The notes: generated by a model not told the origin, from the sequence alone. Shown: positions 33,870 through 44,973, counted from the first letter of the stretch. The stretch: 64,000 nt of DNA from Paramarasmius palmivorus (GCA_037176845.1 JAYKXP010000017.1:372001-436000); one strand, 5' to 3'. Translations and numbers: made by a program.

Positions 33870-35486
33870 CTATTCCATTTCTTCGCCATCACTGTCAGTA
33901 CAAAACTGGCCGTCCCAGTAAGCTTCCTCAACAACTTGCTTCAGTTCGTCAAATTGTTCGATACTGAAATTATGGCAATTTTTGATATTGATGGAATGGA
34001 TAGCTTTTCCTTGCTTCGAGCGATGCCGCAGTGCGTTTATGAGCCCGACACCGGCAGCTGGCCCTGCGCCTGCATCCAAACATCTCGTATAGTCCATATA
34101 TTGTAGGACTATGGTTTTGAGGGAAGAAAAGGGGATGTCGCCGGGAGGATGTGTAGATGTAGAAGGGCAAAAGGCCTGTATGAACACATACACACAAGTT
34201 CCCTGTACAGAAATTGTGCGGAGGTCTGTCAAAGAACCGAAGTAACGAATGCAATCCTCTGCGGGGAATTTGCTGCCGTGTGTCAGATGAATCCCTGTTA
34301 CACGTAGGGAAGATAACAGTACTAAGAACCGCTTGGCGAAATCGTAGAATTCGGAGAGTGGCACAGAAGTCATTGTTCTCTTGCACAACTCGAATCTAAA
34401 CCGCGATTTTTCAAAGAGTGGTCGATGAGGGAGAGCTTGGTCAAACATTTTGATCTCAAACTGGCCCTCTGTTGCGCATATGTAGCAGGATTCGGTGTAG
34501 TCTTGCGTGATGCTGATAAGGCGAGGAAGGATGACGAGTGCCTTGTTACAGTCGCCGGGTTGGGAAACGATGCCCCTGATATCGATTGAGGCCGCGAAAG
34601 GCGATGCAGTGCAGTTGAGTAGACTAATACAGCCATTACTCGAGCCAATCACCCTGATACGCTCCAGCTTGGAAAGGATAACGGTGTCAAGAGTGATGGA
34701 GTCGCCATCTGGGAAAACGTCGATAATGTCGAGAGTCTGAAGAAGCTGCATCGTCTGCATGGCTTGCAAAAAGGCCTTCAAATCAGGCTGTGGGATCCGA
34801 TTACTTGCACCACCGTGTAAAGAGAGCGAACGAAGGCCACTGAGAGTTTTGGACATGTGTCCCCAATGCAACACGCAGTGTCGAAGAGACACCTCTCGAA
34901 GACGGGGGGCATTACCAGCTAGAAAATCATCTGGTAATACGGCCCTAGCGGTACTCCGCTCGTTGTGAATGTAAAGCTTTTCGAGTACTGGAGCAGGCTG
35001 AATAATTTCCGGAAGGACATCATCCAGAACCAACGGAAAAAAGGTGCCAATATCGATCTCTGCGACGCGTGTCATGTCTCGAAGGGCATCCCTCAGAACC
35101 TCTTGCCGGTCCAGTCTGTCGCTGCGAACCGCGGCACGGATATACAAAGGTGCAAGCTTTGCTCTCACGAGCATCTCCCGTGCTAAAAAAGCTTTGGAAA
35201 AGTCTGGTGTATCCCACATAGCTGGACACCCCAACGCAATTGCGCGCCAGTGTTGACAGACGTGTGTGAGCCAGAGCCAGCTCATTTGTAAGCGAGTTGT
35301 GCCAAATTGTTGTGAACGCACGTCTGAGGCACAAAAGGTAAGAATGAGGCCGAGAATTTCACTGGGAAGGCGACAGATGGGGAGGAGGGAGTTGCGTTGG
35401 AAATGGAGACTGCGAAGGTTCTCCGGGTCTTTAGTTTGTGCAATTTTCTCGTCGATAAGCTGGAATTGCTCTTCGCTATTTGACAT
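33870..35486 (-). CDS. F-box-like protein A4
   Basis: Intact 538-residue single-exon family A protein. It has an N-terminal coiled coil (EEQFQLIDEKIAQTKD), F-box ICRLPSEILGLILTF, LTHVCQHWRAIALGCPAMWDTPDF, a leucine-rich body and an acidic end. It is nearly collinear with A2 and differs by two inserted codons in the coiled coil. The leader with its short intron also matches A2. This makes A2/A4 the clearest mirrored pair of the inverted duplication. Presumed SCF ubiquitin ligase adaptor of unknown substrate. Confidence 0.88.
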   Translation of the reverse strand: MSNSEEQFQLIDEKIAQTKDPENLRSLHFQRNSLLPICRLPSEILGLILTFCASDVRSQQFGTTRLQMSWLWLTHVCQHWRAIALGCPAMWDTPDFSKAFLAREMLVRAKLAPLYIRAAVRSDRLDRQEVLRDALRDMTRVAEIDIGTFFPLVLDDVLPEIIQPAPVLEKLYIHNERSTARAVLPDDFLAGNAPRLREVSLRHCVLHWGHMSKTLSGLRSLSLHGGASNRIPQPDLKAFLQAMQTMQLLQTLDIIDVFPDGDSITLDTVILSKLERIRVIGSSNGCISLLNCTASPFAASIDIRGIVSQPGDCNKALVILPRLISITQDYTESCYICATEGQFEIKMFDQALPHRPLFEKSRFRFELCKRTMTSVPLSEFYDFAKRFLVLLSSLRVTGIHLTHGSKFPAEDCIRYFGSLTDLRTISVQGTCVYVFIQAFCPSTSTHPPGDIPFSSLKTIVLQYMDYTRCLDAGAGPAAGVGLINALRHRSKQGKAIHSINIKNCHNFSIEQFDELKQVVEEAYWDGQFCTDSDGEEME

Positions 35487-36056
35487 TGAATAGATATCTG
35501 TTGCTCATAGTTAGTAGGCGTCTTTGTTGGGATACTGGCCGGAATACTCACCAATTCAGAGAGGCTCTTTCTCCTTCAATCTTGGTCGAAAATGATATGC
35601 CCTTGAAACGCCCGAACTCGATGGTCCTTCAAATCACTATCAATACCTCGGCGTGTTTTAGAAGGTGAAGGTACTGGGAAGAAAATCCGACTGTTGTGGT
35701 CAAGAGAAAGATGCAGGTCGACTTGTTCCCGCGCTGTCATTCATACCAGCCTACGATTTTGATTTATTCTACAACAACTTCCCCTGTCCTGGTGTACTCG
35801 GTGATCTCGTCTGCACGGTTAACTTTGAACGTTTAACGTTTAAATTTGAACATTTACACGCTTCGCAGTGACACGAGGCTTGAGATACTTGAAGGTGCCA
35901 GTTTGGGTTGCGTGTCTCATTGGCGCTCCTATTACTTAGCCTGAACTGAATCGAAGCTAGTTTGCTTTGTCGATAATCTAGAGCCTGAGTGTGTAGAGTA
36001 GTTCATATGGGCATATTACTTTACTGGTATGTAACGTTTTTACACCTACGACCCCT
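35487..36056. other. Spacer, A4 leader
   Basis: Holds the 5' UTR intron of A4 (GTGAGT near 35551 on -). About 35725-35960 is duplicated at about 30220-30440 upstream of A3. No gene. Confidence 0.55.
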
Positions 36057-37685
36057 TCAATAGTCCGAGTCCTGGCTATCGTAGTATTCCCGTTCTTCGC
36101 CGTCACTATCGACATAATAACCATCCCAATCAACTTCTCCAACAACTTCCTTCAGGTCGGCATGTTGTTCGGTACTAAAGTTGCTGCATGTCTTGATGCT
36201 GACACAATGGACAGCTTCTCCGGTCTCCGAACGATGCCGCAGTGCGTTCAAGAATCTAACACCAACAGCCGCGCCTCTATCCAGAGGTGTCTCGAGGTCC
36301 ATGTGTTGTAAGACAATGGTTCGAAGGGAAAGAAATGGGATATCGCCAGGAGGGTGTGTGAATGTAGAAGAACAGAAGGCCTGTATGAACGAATACCCGC
36401 AAGATCCCTCTACAGTCATCGTATGGAGCTTCGTCAGGGAGCCAAAGTACTGGATGTAATCTTCGGCGGAAATCCCGTTTCCGACTGCAACATTAATGGA
36501 TGATAGACGAGTGAGGGGTAAGATATGCAACGCGTGCTTTGCGAAGTTGTCGAGTTCAACTTGCTGCATATAAGGACGCGCAGTCTTCGATAAGTAAAAA
36601 TTGAGCCGTGACAATCCATGTGATGGGTGACGGACGTCTTTATGGTCAAAGACTCTGAGCACAAAGCGGTTGGTCATGGTGCACATGTAGATAGATTCGG
36701 CGTAGTGTTCAGCGATGTTAATGAGGCGAGGAAGAATCGGAAATGCCTTGCTGAGTATGCTGTCACCTGTGGGCACGATGGCATTGATGTCGAGGAAGGC
36801 TTTTGAGGGAAAGGTGACAGCGTTGAGCAAACTGACACAACCAGTGACCGAACCAGTGACTCTGACAGACTCCAGCTCGGGAAGAGTAGTAAGGATGCCG
36901 ACAATAACAGAGTCACCATATGGGAGAATGTCCCACAGTTCGAGAGATTTAAGAGCCTGCATCATCTGCAAGGCTTGTAAAAAAGCCTTGAGATCAGAGC
37001 GCGAAATTCGATTACTTTCACCACCTTGCAAGATGAGTTCTCGAAGGCCACTGAGACTCTTGGACATGCGTCCCCAATGCAATACGCAGTGTTGGAGTGA
37101 CAGTTCTCGAAGGCCAGGTGCATCGTTAGCTAGAAAGTCGTCTCGTAATACGACACTGGTGGCATGTTGTTTGTTGATTATAGAAAGGGAGCTGAGCATC
37201 GGAGCAGGTTGGACGAGCTCCGCAAGTACCTGTAGAATTGACGGAAGAGAGGAACTAATATTTATTTTCGCGACCCGTGTCATATCCTGAAGGGCATCCC
37301 TCAGTACCTCTCGCTTTCCATCTCTGTCGCTATAGATTGCGGCACGAATGTACAATGGCGCCGACTTTGCTCTGACGAGCATCTCCTGCGCTAAGGATGT
37401 TTTGGTAAAGTCTGGTGTATTCCATATGGCGGGACACCCCAACGCGACTGCACGCCAGTGTTGACAGACGTGTGTAGGCCATAGCCAGCTCCGCGAGCGA
37501 GTTGTGCTATGACCTCGCAGACGCAAATCTGAGGTGCAAAAGCTAAGGATGAGGCCGAGAACTTCATTGGGAAGGCGACAAATGGGGAGGAGGGAATTGC
37601 GCTGGGAATGGAGGTTGCGAAGGTTCTCTTTGGCTTGTGCTATTTTCTCGTCGATGAGCTGGAATTGCTCTTCAGGATTTGGCAT
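36057..37685 (-). CDS. F-box-like protein A5
   Basis: Intact 542-residue single-exon family A protein. It starts MPNPEEQFQLIDEKIAQAKENL, then the F-box ICRLPNEVLGLILSFC, VCQHWRAVALGCPAIWNTPDF and a leucine-rich body ending in an acidic tail. The open frame continues to 37751, but those codons lie in the leader and its intron, so the ATG at 37685 is preferred as in A2 and A4. Among the A copies it shares wording with A1 in the second half (SLELWDILPYGDS against ALELFDFLPYGEP), which supports A1 and A5 as mirrored partners at the outer ends of the two arms. Confidence 0.87.
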   Translation of the reverse strand: MPNPEEQFQLIDEKIAQAKENLRNLHSQRNSLLPICRLPNEVLGLILSFCTSDLRLRGHSTTRSRSWLWPTHVCQHWRAVALGCPAIWNTPDFTKTSLAQEMLVRAKSAPLYIRAAIYSDRDGKREVLRDALQDMTRVAKINISSSLPSILQVLAELVQPAPMLSSLSIINKQHATSVVLRDDFLANDAPGLRELSLQHCVLHWGRMSKSLSGLRELILQGGESNRISRSDLKAFLQALQMMQALKSLELWDILPYGDSVIVGILTTLPELESVRVTGSVTGCVSLLNAVTFPSKAFLDINAIVPTGDSILSKAFPILPRLINIAEHYAESIYMCTMTNRFVLRVFDHKDVRHPSHGLSRLNFYLSKTARPYMQQVELDNFAKHALHILPLTRLSSINVAVGNGISAEDYIQYFGSLTKLHTMTVEGSCGYSFIQAFCSSTFTHPPGDIPFLSLRTIVLQHMDLETPLDRGAAVGVRFLNALRHRSETGEAVHCVSIKTCSNFSTEQHADLKEVVGEVDWDGYYVDSDGEEREYYDSQDSDY

Positions 37686-38812
37686 TTTAGGTAGATATCT
37701 ATTGTTTGCCATTAGCAAGTGTATTTGTGGGATACTGGCTAGAATACTCACCGCGCTTCAATGCCCCTTCTTCAGGTTCGAGCCGTTTGAAGGACCTGTT
37801 ATCCTGGACGAAGTGTGGGGGCACGATTGACAGGTACACGCCGCCTAGGTGAGGAAAGTAAATTGCTGGTTCTGCCGTGAAAGAGATTGATTGTACAACT
37901 CACCTATTGACCTTGACTGAAATCGACTGTGCTAGTTCGCGTCCAAGTTACGCCCCTTTTTAGTCACGTTGCGGCCCGCAACTCTCAGTGTCACGCACCT
38001 CGAAAATTTTTGAAGAAAACTCTCATTATGCTCGACCTACGACGGCTCCAATACTCGATAGTGTCCCAATGCAACGGACTTCCAGGCTCGTTCCATTTTA
38101 CTCGATCTCTCATCTCAATATTTTGAACCTGGGCAACACTGTCAATCAATTCCAAAACATCGGTAAGCAGATACTTTTTTCTTCCGTAAAGTCCCTTTCT
38201 TGACCTTCGATGTCCCCCACAGGACACGGACTGGGCTGGTGCTCTTTTATACATGAAGGCTGATTTTTTTGGAAGGATTTCACGAGGTAGTGCGGCCAGA
38301 AGAGACTTGCCTAATACACTGTCGAAGGTCGGGACCGTCAATTATAGTGAGTGTCTGAACATTAGTTTCTGCTGGGGTACGCGGACTCATGGATATTTGC
38401 TTCGACATCGCCCACTAGTGGGTTTGAACGTTTGATTCACCCATTTCAGAATTGCAAATACGGTTACTCAAAATCTCAAACCCGTCGCAAAGGCTTTACA
38501 GTGTACGACGCTGTTTCTAGATTCGCTGTACAGGTCGCGTGAACAGTTCGAGCTTCCAGCATCAATCACTGGGAACCGAGACGATATGGTATATTGGTCA
38601 CACAAACGTCTTGCACAGTCCTTGAACCTCGTTGGATCCACATGCTCCCCCGCAATACTCTCGCCTTTACCCCCACTTGAGGTAAGACGGTCGCTTGCTG
38701 TTCATATTTCTAGTCTCCATTGATTGCATCCATTTGTTAGTAGCACTGCAACCTCACGCCAGCCAACAAGGACACCTTCTAGCTCTCATTGCTCAAGCTT
38801 CATTAGTCACCG
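37686..38812. other. A5 leader and unassigned exons
   Basis: The first ~70 bases hold the A5 leader intron. On +, 38472-38681 reads as a clear 70-codon exon with no motif I recognise (it includes DSLYRSREQFELP and YWSHKRLAQSL), ending in a GTAAGA donor. A second coding-like exon at about 38743-38820 (QGHLLALIAQASLVTDVE) follows, but its acceptor is out of phase with the first. These may be the end of a decayed gene or an N-terminal part of the NACHT gene; I could not join them. Confidence 0.45.
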
Positions 38813-41736
38813 ATGTCGAGGTATGTAACTTTTCCCCCGCGAAATGCTGCTTGGACCTGATCGTCTAATAGCCCTACCACTCCTGTTTCCATGTTCTCCT
38901 GGCAAAGTGGAGGAACATCAAACCACGTGCAGGGTGATCAGCACAATGTACACGATAATACAACAAATAATGTTCAAGGCGATCACAATACGTATTATAA
39001 TTCTACGACTACAAACCATCATCACGACCGGTCGCCCGGTGAGTCTGTTTTTGCTCTCCATGATTTCGATGATCTAACAAAATGAAAATAGTTGACCTCC
39101 GGAAACCTCTCTCCGTCTTGTTGCATCACGCGGCACCGAACGCCATGCACAACTCTGAGATTCGCCATCCTCCTCCCAAATGCCACCCTGACACACGCCT
39201 TGAAGTTCTGGAGAAACTCAGTGCATGGATTCGGCGAAAAGACCGATCAAAGCATTCCCGAGTCTTCTGGGTGTATGGTACCGTCGGTGTTGGAAAATCG
39301 GCCATTGCGCAAACACTTTGCGAAAAGTTTTCCCAAGCCGATATTGCTGCAGACTTCTTCTTTTCAAGGAATGACGCTACTCGCAACAATACCGATCGTT
39401 TTGTCGCAACCATTGCGTATCAACTCGCACAGTCACGTTCGCAATCATTACTCGGCCGTTTTTTGGTGAAGAGGGCAATCAAAGCTGCAGTCAAAAGGAA
39501 ACACAATGCTCTTGGTTGGGCTAATATGGAGTCTGCATTTGAAGAGTTGGTACTCCGTCCGTGTTTGGCTGTACCTTCCTTCCTGCGGGGGTTTTCCAAG
39601 GGTGTTATGGTCATCGATGGTCTCGATGAATGTCTGGATATAAATTCCCAGGAAAGGCTTTTATCATTCATATGCGACGTTATCGCCAAGAACCCTTCAT
39701 TTCCAATCGACTTTCTTCTATTCAGTCGACCCGAAGTCCACATCACCAACTTTTTCAACCGGATATTATCCCAGAACGGCGTCGCACTTGACCGTCTAGG
39801 AATCACAGACTGTTTTCAGACCGATCGCGATATCGAGACCTATCTCAACGCTCGGTTCAGCGAAATCGTCGAGAAATACTCTGGTGTCATGCAGAATGTT
39901 CCCATGCCATGGCCAGGCACGAGTGTGGTCGCTCAGCTCGTTCATAGAGCTTCTGGGCAATTCATTTACGCTACCACAGTGACCAAATATATTGACGACC
40001 ACCATGCTCTTCCTCACAGCAGGTTGCAGGAGATACTTGACATGCAACCAGTCAAACCTTCCCCGTATGCCGAACTGGATCTGCTCTACCACCAAATTCT
40101 ATCCAACTGCCGCAATGTTGCTACGGTCATCCAGATCTTACAAGTAGTCCTGGAGAGCGGGTTGGGTGTCCCTGGTAGCGATGAGCCGTGGTTCGTCGCT
40201 CAGATCCTCGGACTTGATGAAGAGACAATACATGTCACGTTGTCTGGTCTTCACTCGGTCCTTGACGTACCGAAACCGAATGAACGCGAACGCATACGAC
40301 TTTACCATTCCTCTTTTTCCGATTACTTGCGTGATCCGGAGAGGTCAGGAGAATTCGCTGTTCCGCCTCTTTGTTATGACCTACGGTCAAAGATCACGCT
40401 CGTCTCGAATCTCATGGATATCCGTTCAAAATATCATTTGCCTCAGTCGTGGCCTAGCCAGAAGTCTATATCACAGATCCTGGAACGCGCAGGTGGCGAA
40501 ACAGCCTACATACAAACCCTTCTTCCCTATCTTGATGCAGAGCAACCCGAGGAACGGCTAGCTGCTTTACTCGATTCTGTACCGGGTGGTTCCACGAAGG
40601 AAGACCAACTTCTTTTGCTTTATCATCACGTTGTCCGAGTCTACAAAGACGAGGCAACTAACATTCTGTCCCCTATGGTCCCATGGCTTCCTGCCATGTT
40701 TCGCCACCTGTACCAACAGTGCCATGATACTTCTACTGCGCAGAGAATCCTGCGGCTCGTGCTTGACAAGAACTCGGACACGCCTTCCGCAGGCGAGCCT
40801 TGGTTCATTGCTCAAGTCCTCGATTTAGAGCAAGAAGTGATATTGAGAGTACTGAGCAATTTCTCCTCGGTCATCCACCTACCTGATCATGGCAACGAGC
40901 ACGACTCCGTATGGATCTATCATTCCTCCTTCTCGGACTACCTCCGTGAAGAGTTCCTTGTACCACCTCTGCCTTATGACCTACAGTCAAAGGCCACACT
41001 CGTGTCGAGCCTCGAGGATATTCGTTCAAAGCATCACTTACCTCAGTCATGGCCCAGTCCGACGTACATAGCTCAGGTCTTGGGACGCGCAGGTGGCGAG
41101 ACAGCCTACATGCAGACCCTTCTCCGCTATCTCGATGCAGAGCAACCTAGGGAACGACTAGCTGCTCTACTCGATTCTGAACCGAGTGGCTCCACGAAGG
41201 AAGATCAGCTACTTTTACTCTATCATCACGTTGTTCGAGTCCACCAAGACCGTGCGACTGACATTCTGACCCCAATGATGTCATTTTTCCCCGTCATGTT
41301 TCGCCACCTGTTCCAGCAGTGCCAGGATATTTCCACGGTGCAGAAAATCCTACGGCTCATGCTTGACAAGTCAGGCGAGCTTTGGTTCATCGCTCAAGTC
41401 CTTGACTTGGAGGAAGAGGTGATACTGAGAGTGTTAGCTGGTTTCTCCTCGGTTATTCACATACCTGATCGGGGCAGCGAGCACGATTCCATACGGATCT
41501 ACCATTCCTCCTTTTTGGATTACCTGCGCGAAGCAAGGACACCAGAATCGACATCCTACGTTCCACCTCTCCCTGATGATGTAAATCTCAAGATGGCCCT
41601 TGTGTCCAAGCTCAACTATCTTCGTCGGAGGCGTCATCTACCTACGTCATGGCCTGGTCGGGCTGTTGTTGATGGGGCTATGAATTGGGTTGAGAGAGAA
41701 CCCGCTGTCATACAGGCTCTTGCTGGTTTTCTGTAA
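38813..41736 (+). CDS. NACHT STAND protein with tandem winged-helix-like units
   Basis: Exons 38813-38820, 38872-39038 and 39092-41736 give 939 residues (or 930 from the ATG at 38891). Residues ~10-55 are Asn/His/Gly-rich with two copies of a VQGDxxN motif. NACHT: Walker A at 121-128 (GTVGVGKS) and Walker B at 230-239 (VMVIDGLDEC). From about residue 385 the protein repeats a ~180-200 residue unit three times (starts near nucleotides 40080, 40612 and 41212). Each unit has LLYHH.V, ILRLVLDK, EPWFIAQVLDLE, SSVIHLPD and YHSSFSDYLR. This is the pattern of the winged-helix segment that normally occurs once after a fungal NACHT domain. No WD40, ANK or TPR repeats are seen. The role is presumably a self/non-self sensor; the repeat array probably provides the recognition surface. 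Confidence 0.85.
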
Positions 41737-42061
41737 GCATATGTCCCGATCATCTTTCCAAATCTTCTGACCACATTTGTAGCTTACGAACATAGCGTGG
41801 CTGGTTTTGTTCCGTGCTCGTCTTCAAAATAACGCCAGTGTAGTGCCAAATCTTCGTCTGTTGAATTTTTTGACGTTGTTGCCTGATCTCGCCCTCGCTT
41901 CTATTCCCATCCAATGTTACATATAATTTTCGGAATCTTGGTTCTGCACTAGAATGTGTATTGACATACTCTAACAAGTACAGTAGGGCAATGATGTAGA
42001 TCCGCACTTCAATAACACGCTTTCATGATTGCTCGAGAGCTTTGCGCTGAAAAGGTGCTCG
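41737..42061. other. Short convergent intergenic region
   Basis: Between the 3' ends of the NACHT gene (+) and an F-box-like gene (-). No gene; it should hold both polyadenylation sites, but no signal is clear. Confidence 0.45.
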
Positions 42062-43630
42062 TCAGTACATGGCCAACTGATACAGGAGGAGCCAAACCTC
42101 CATATAAGCAGCAATCTCTGGATCAAACAACCAGGCATTATACCCAAACCTCGCCCACCACTGTGCTCCTTGTTCAAGGTCCTCCTCACTCCATCGCGTA
42201 TCTCCAAAATACGAATACCATTCTCCCCTAACCACCTTCCCAAGTAATACAAGGCCCTCTCCTTGCATCTTCAACAGGGTACGAAAAGCGATTGTATGAG
42301 TGGGTATGTGTAACTGGGGACCATCAGAATCACGGATCACATCCACTGACACCTCCTCCAAAGGAACAACGTCTGGATAGTGCTTTCTGGGCTTTCTTCG
42401 AAAGTCGATCACATCTACCATTCGCGCGAAAAGAGAATAATCCTCGTCGGACATCTCTCGGAATAACAAATGTAGAGCTCGAAGGTTCGGAAACATCTCT
42501 GCATGTGCCAGGTTATATATACTCGTCCCAGTCTCTTCTTCGTGGCTTAGAAGAATCCGCAATTCCTGAATCGAGGCAAATGACTTTGCCATCGTGAGCG
42601 AATTTGTTGAGGAGAAGAGCGAGAAAGGGGTAGAGAAAGAGTGTAGACGAAAAGAACTCCGCGTTTGCAGCCGTAGAATCAACGAAAAGAGCGCATCCGC
42701 TACTGGTCCAATCTGCTCCTCGGGATCCACGTCCAGAATCTGTAATGCAGGTAAGGATAGTCTGTCACGGTTTAATACGAGTACGATGCTGAGATATGGA
42801 CCAGATATCTCAAAATGTCGCAGACTGGGAAGCGTGGAATAAGACAAGCTAGGGATGTCGAAGTCCTGGGATATCTGTAGGCAGCAGCGCCTCAAATGCG
42901 TAAAATTGGGAGAAATGTCGAGGAATGGTTTGGGTGTGCAAAATATACCCTCAAAGTCTTCCAATTGGGACCACGGGAGCGAAAGATGGTTCCGCACGTC
43001 CATCGAACCAGTCTGGACAAGCAAAACGGCATCCTTTAGATTTGGAGCAATCCAACTCGTAGGTACTGTAGCATCGATTCCCCCGTCCTCGATCTTGACC
43101 TCAACCCGAAAGCAACTGAGTTGCGGAAGAATACTGCATTGGCTACACAGCTGATACAATAAGTCGCTTTGTTCTCCGAATGTGAAATCCATCGTGAACC
43201 AACGCGCCGAATGAGCCATAAGCACGTCGAGAAGCTCTGCATTGTGCACAGCTAGCTCTGGGCTATCGAGTAGTGCGAGGCAGGTTATTGGAAGAGGATA
43301 TGAACGGTCCAACCACAGACGAAGTCTATTGGAAGGTGGAAAACGTTGCCAAGGAACGAGCAACTCGGGAAGCACTTGGATGTTTTGCCATAAGGATGGT
43401 GCGGAGGTCGCTATCATGCGCCATTGCCGACACACTTGGGATAAAACAAAAGGCATCGCATAGCGAGAAAGCGAATGTCCTGACGTGTCGGATTGTACGC
43501 AAAACTCGAATATCAGAATTAGGATCTCGGTGGGTATACGTGCGAGCGGTGCCAGCGAGTCTTGGTAAAAGGAGAGAACGGGTTGGAGGCGAAGTGTAGC
43601 GGTAGCATGATCAATCGTGATCTGGTTCAT
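42062..43630 (-). CDS. F-box-like domain protein, single exon
   Basis: From the ATG at 43630 this encodes 522 residues; the frame is open to 43807 but those upstream codons lack homology-like character. Residues ~20-50 carry LARIPTEILILIFEFC (F-box) and then LSQVCRQWRMIATSAPSLWQNI, a hallmark of agaricomycete F-box-like proteins. The body is leucine-rich without strict repeats, and the C-terminus is Trp/Tyr-rich. It belongs to neither family A nor B. Probable SCF adaptor; substrate unknown. It lies tail to tail with the NACHT gene and 0.8 kb from the gag-only retroelement. Confidence 0.83.
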   Translation of the reverse strand: MNQITIDHATATLRLQPVLSFYQDSLAPLARIPTEILILIFEFCVQSDTSGHSLSRYAMPFVLSQVCRQWRMIATSAPSLWQNIQVLPELLVPWQRFPPSNRLRLWLDRSYPLPITCLALLDSPELAVHNAELLDVLMAHSARWFTMDFTFGEQSDLLYQLCSQCSILPQLSCFRVEVKIEDGGIDATVPTSWIAPNLKDAVLLVQTGSMDVRNHLSLPWSQLEDFEGIFCTPKPFLDISPNFTHLRRCCLQISQDFDIPSLSYSTLPSLRHFEISGPYLSIVLVLNRDRLSLPALQILDVDPEEQIGPVADALFSLILRLQTRSSFRLHSFSTPFSLFSSTNSLTMAKSFASIQELRILLSHEEETGTSIYNLAHAEMFPNLRALHLLFREMSDEDYSLFARMVDVIDFRRKPRKHYPDVVPLEEVSVDVIRDSDGPQLHIPTHTIAFRTLLKMQGEGLVLLGKVVRGEWYSYFGDTRWSEEDLEQGAQWWARFGYNAWLFDPEIAAYMEVWLLLYQLAMY

Positions 43631-44423
43631 GGTTGCGGAGAGATGGTTGGACTCGTTGGCTGGAGTCGTATTCGATCCCTTTTCATTCGGATAGCCTTGC
43701 AAAGCTTTGGGGGTCCTCCCTGGACAAAAACCCCATTTTGTGCCAAACGTCGAAATCTTGATATGCACTCGAATTTCTTTTTTTGATGGGAAATCTTCTA
43801 AACCCATACGGAACGGTTGTGTACGTCACTCCTATATTCGGTATCGCCGGTCCTTCCGAGCCCCGATAATATTCCATAATTGGTACTGATCCCGCCCCTT
43901 CTCTTCATTCACCTTTCTCGAGGTTCCCTCCTGCGTGGAATAACTACATTATATCGCCGGCAGTAGTAAATGTCACTGTTAGGGTACTGATGAAGTAGTA
44001 TACTTTTTGAACACTCAATGATCACATTACTACTCAAATACACAAGCAATACACAGTTGAACTCAAGTGATCTCAAGTGTCACATACCTCAAATGCCACT
44101 CTAATAGCTATCTAAGTACATCAAGCTTTAGGATACACTTGTTCAATACTTCTGGAGGATGCCAATCATTGACAAGAGATGGATACTATCTGACGCGTAA
44201 GATTGAGCCCTTGGATGCAATGTAGTACATGCCTTGATGGATCCTTCTTGTCCGGGGCTTGTATGGCGACCCCGGACCTGACGAAAGGAGGTGCAAGCTT
44301 CAATTTGGCTGTAATATTGAGCCAATTACTCACGGGCCCTAGCTGCTGTACAACCTGGTCGTTCATTAGAGGCACTTCAACACTAAAAAGTGTAGGTTTT
44401 ATGTACAATGTTGGTACAATGGA
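43631..44423. other. Intergenic
   Basis: No gene. An 8-bp GC-rich inverted repeat (GTCCGGGG/CCCCGGAC) is at 44250-44277. The region ends at the target site of the LTR element. Confidence 0.5.
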
Positions 44424-44790
44424 TGTTGGAATTCTAAATATAGATGTCACTAGACAAGTTATTTTCACTTTATTCCGCCTATGCCACAATTACTAAGAAA
44501 GCAGATATTCATAGAACAGTAGCTTTAACCCGCTTGTATCACCATTTACTGACAGTTACTGACACTGACTGTGCAGTTATTTCTAGTTCACTTAGTATCT
44601 ATTATCGTACCTTTAGGATTATCTTTTATCCCTTACTCATGTATAAAAGCTAGACAGAAAACCCTACATACAACATCGAATCATAGACTTGGTTTACACA
44701 TCTATCTCAACCCCTCTGGTCATCAGCTATCGTTTATTCGCGCTTACCTGCGCTATCGCTGCTAACAGAGTTCAATCTAAAACTCTGACA
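44424..44790 (+). repeat. 5' LTR
   Basis: 367 bp, starts TGTTGG and ends GACA. It carries a TATAAAAG box near 44640, suitable for the element's promoter. Matches the 3' LTR. Confidence 0.93.
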
Positions 44791-44973
44791 GGTTATGGGC
44801 CCCGGTCTATAAACCTTAGCCGAACCAGAGTAATACCGATTTCATATTGGTATAGTGGCGAGTTTGGGACGCCGTAATATCCCCAAGGAACAAGAACCAA
44901 GATCATATATCGAGTGGCGAGCAGGGACGCCGGAATATCCCCTACCCAAAGCAAAGGACTATTGGACTAGTGT

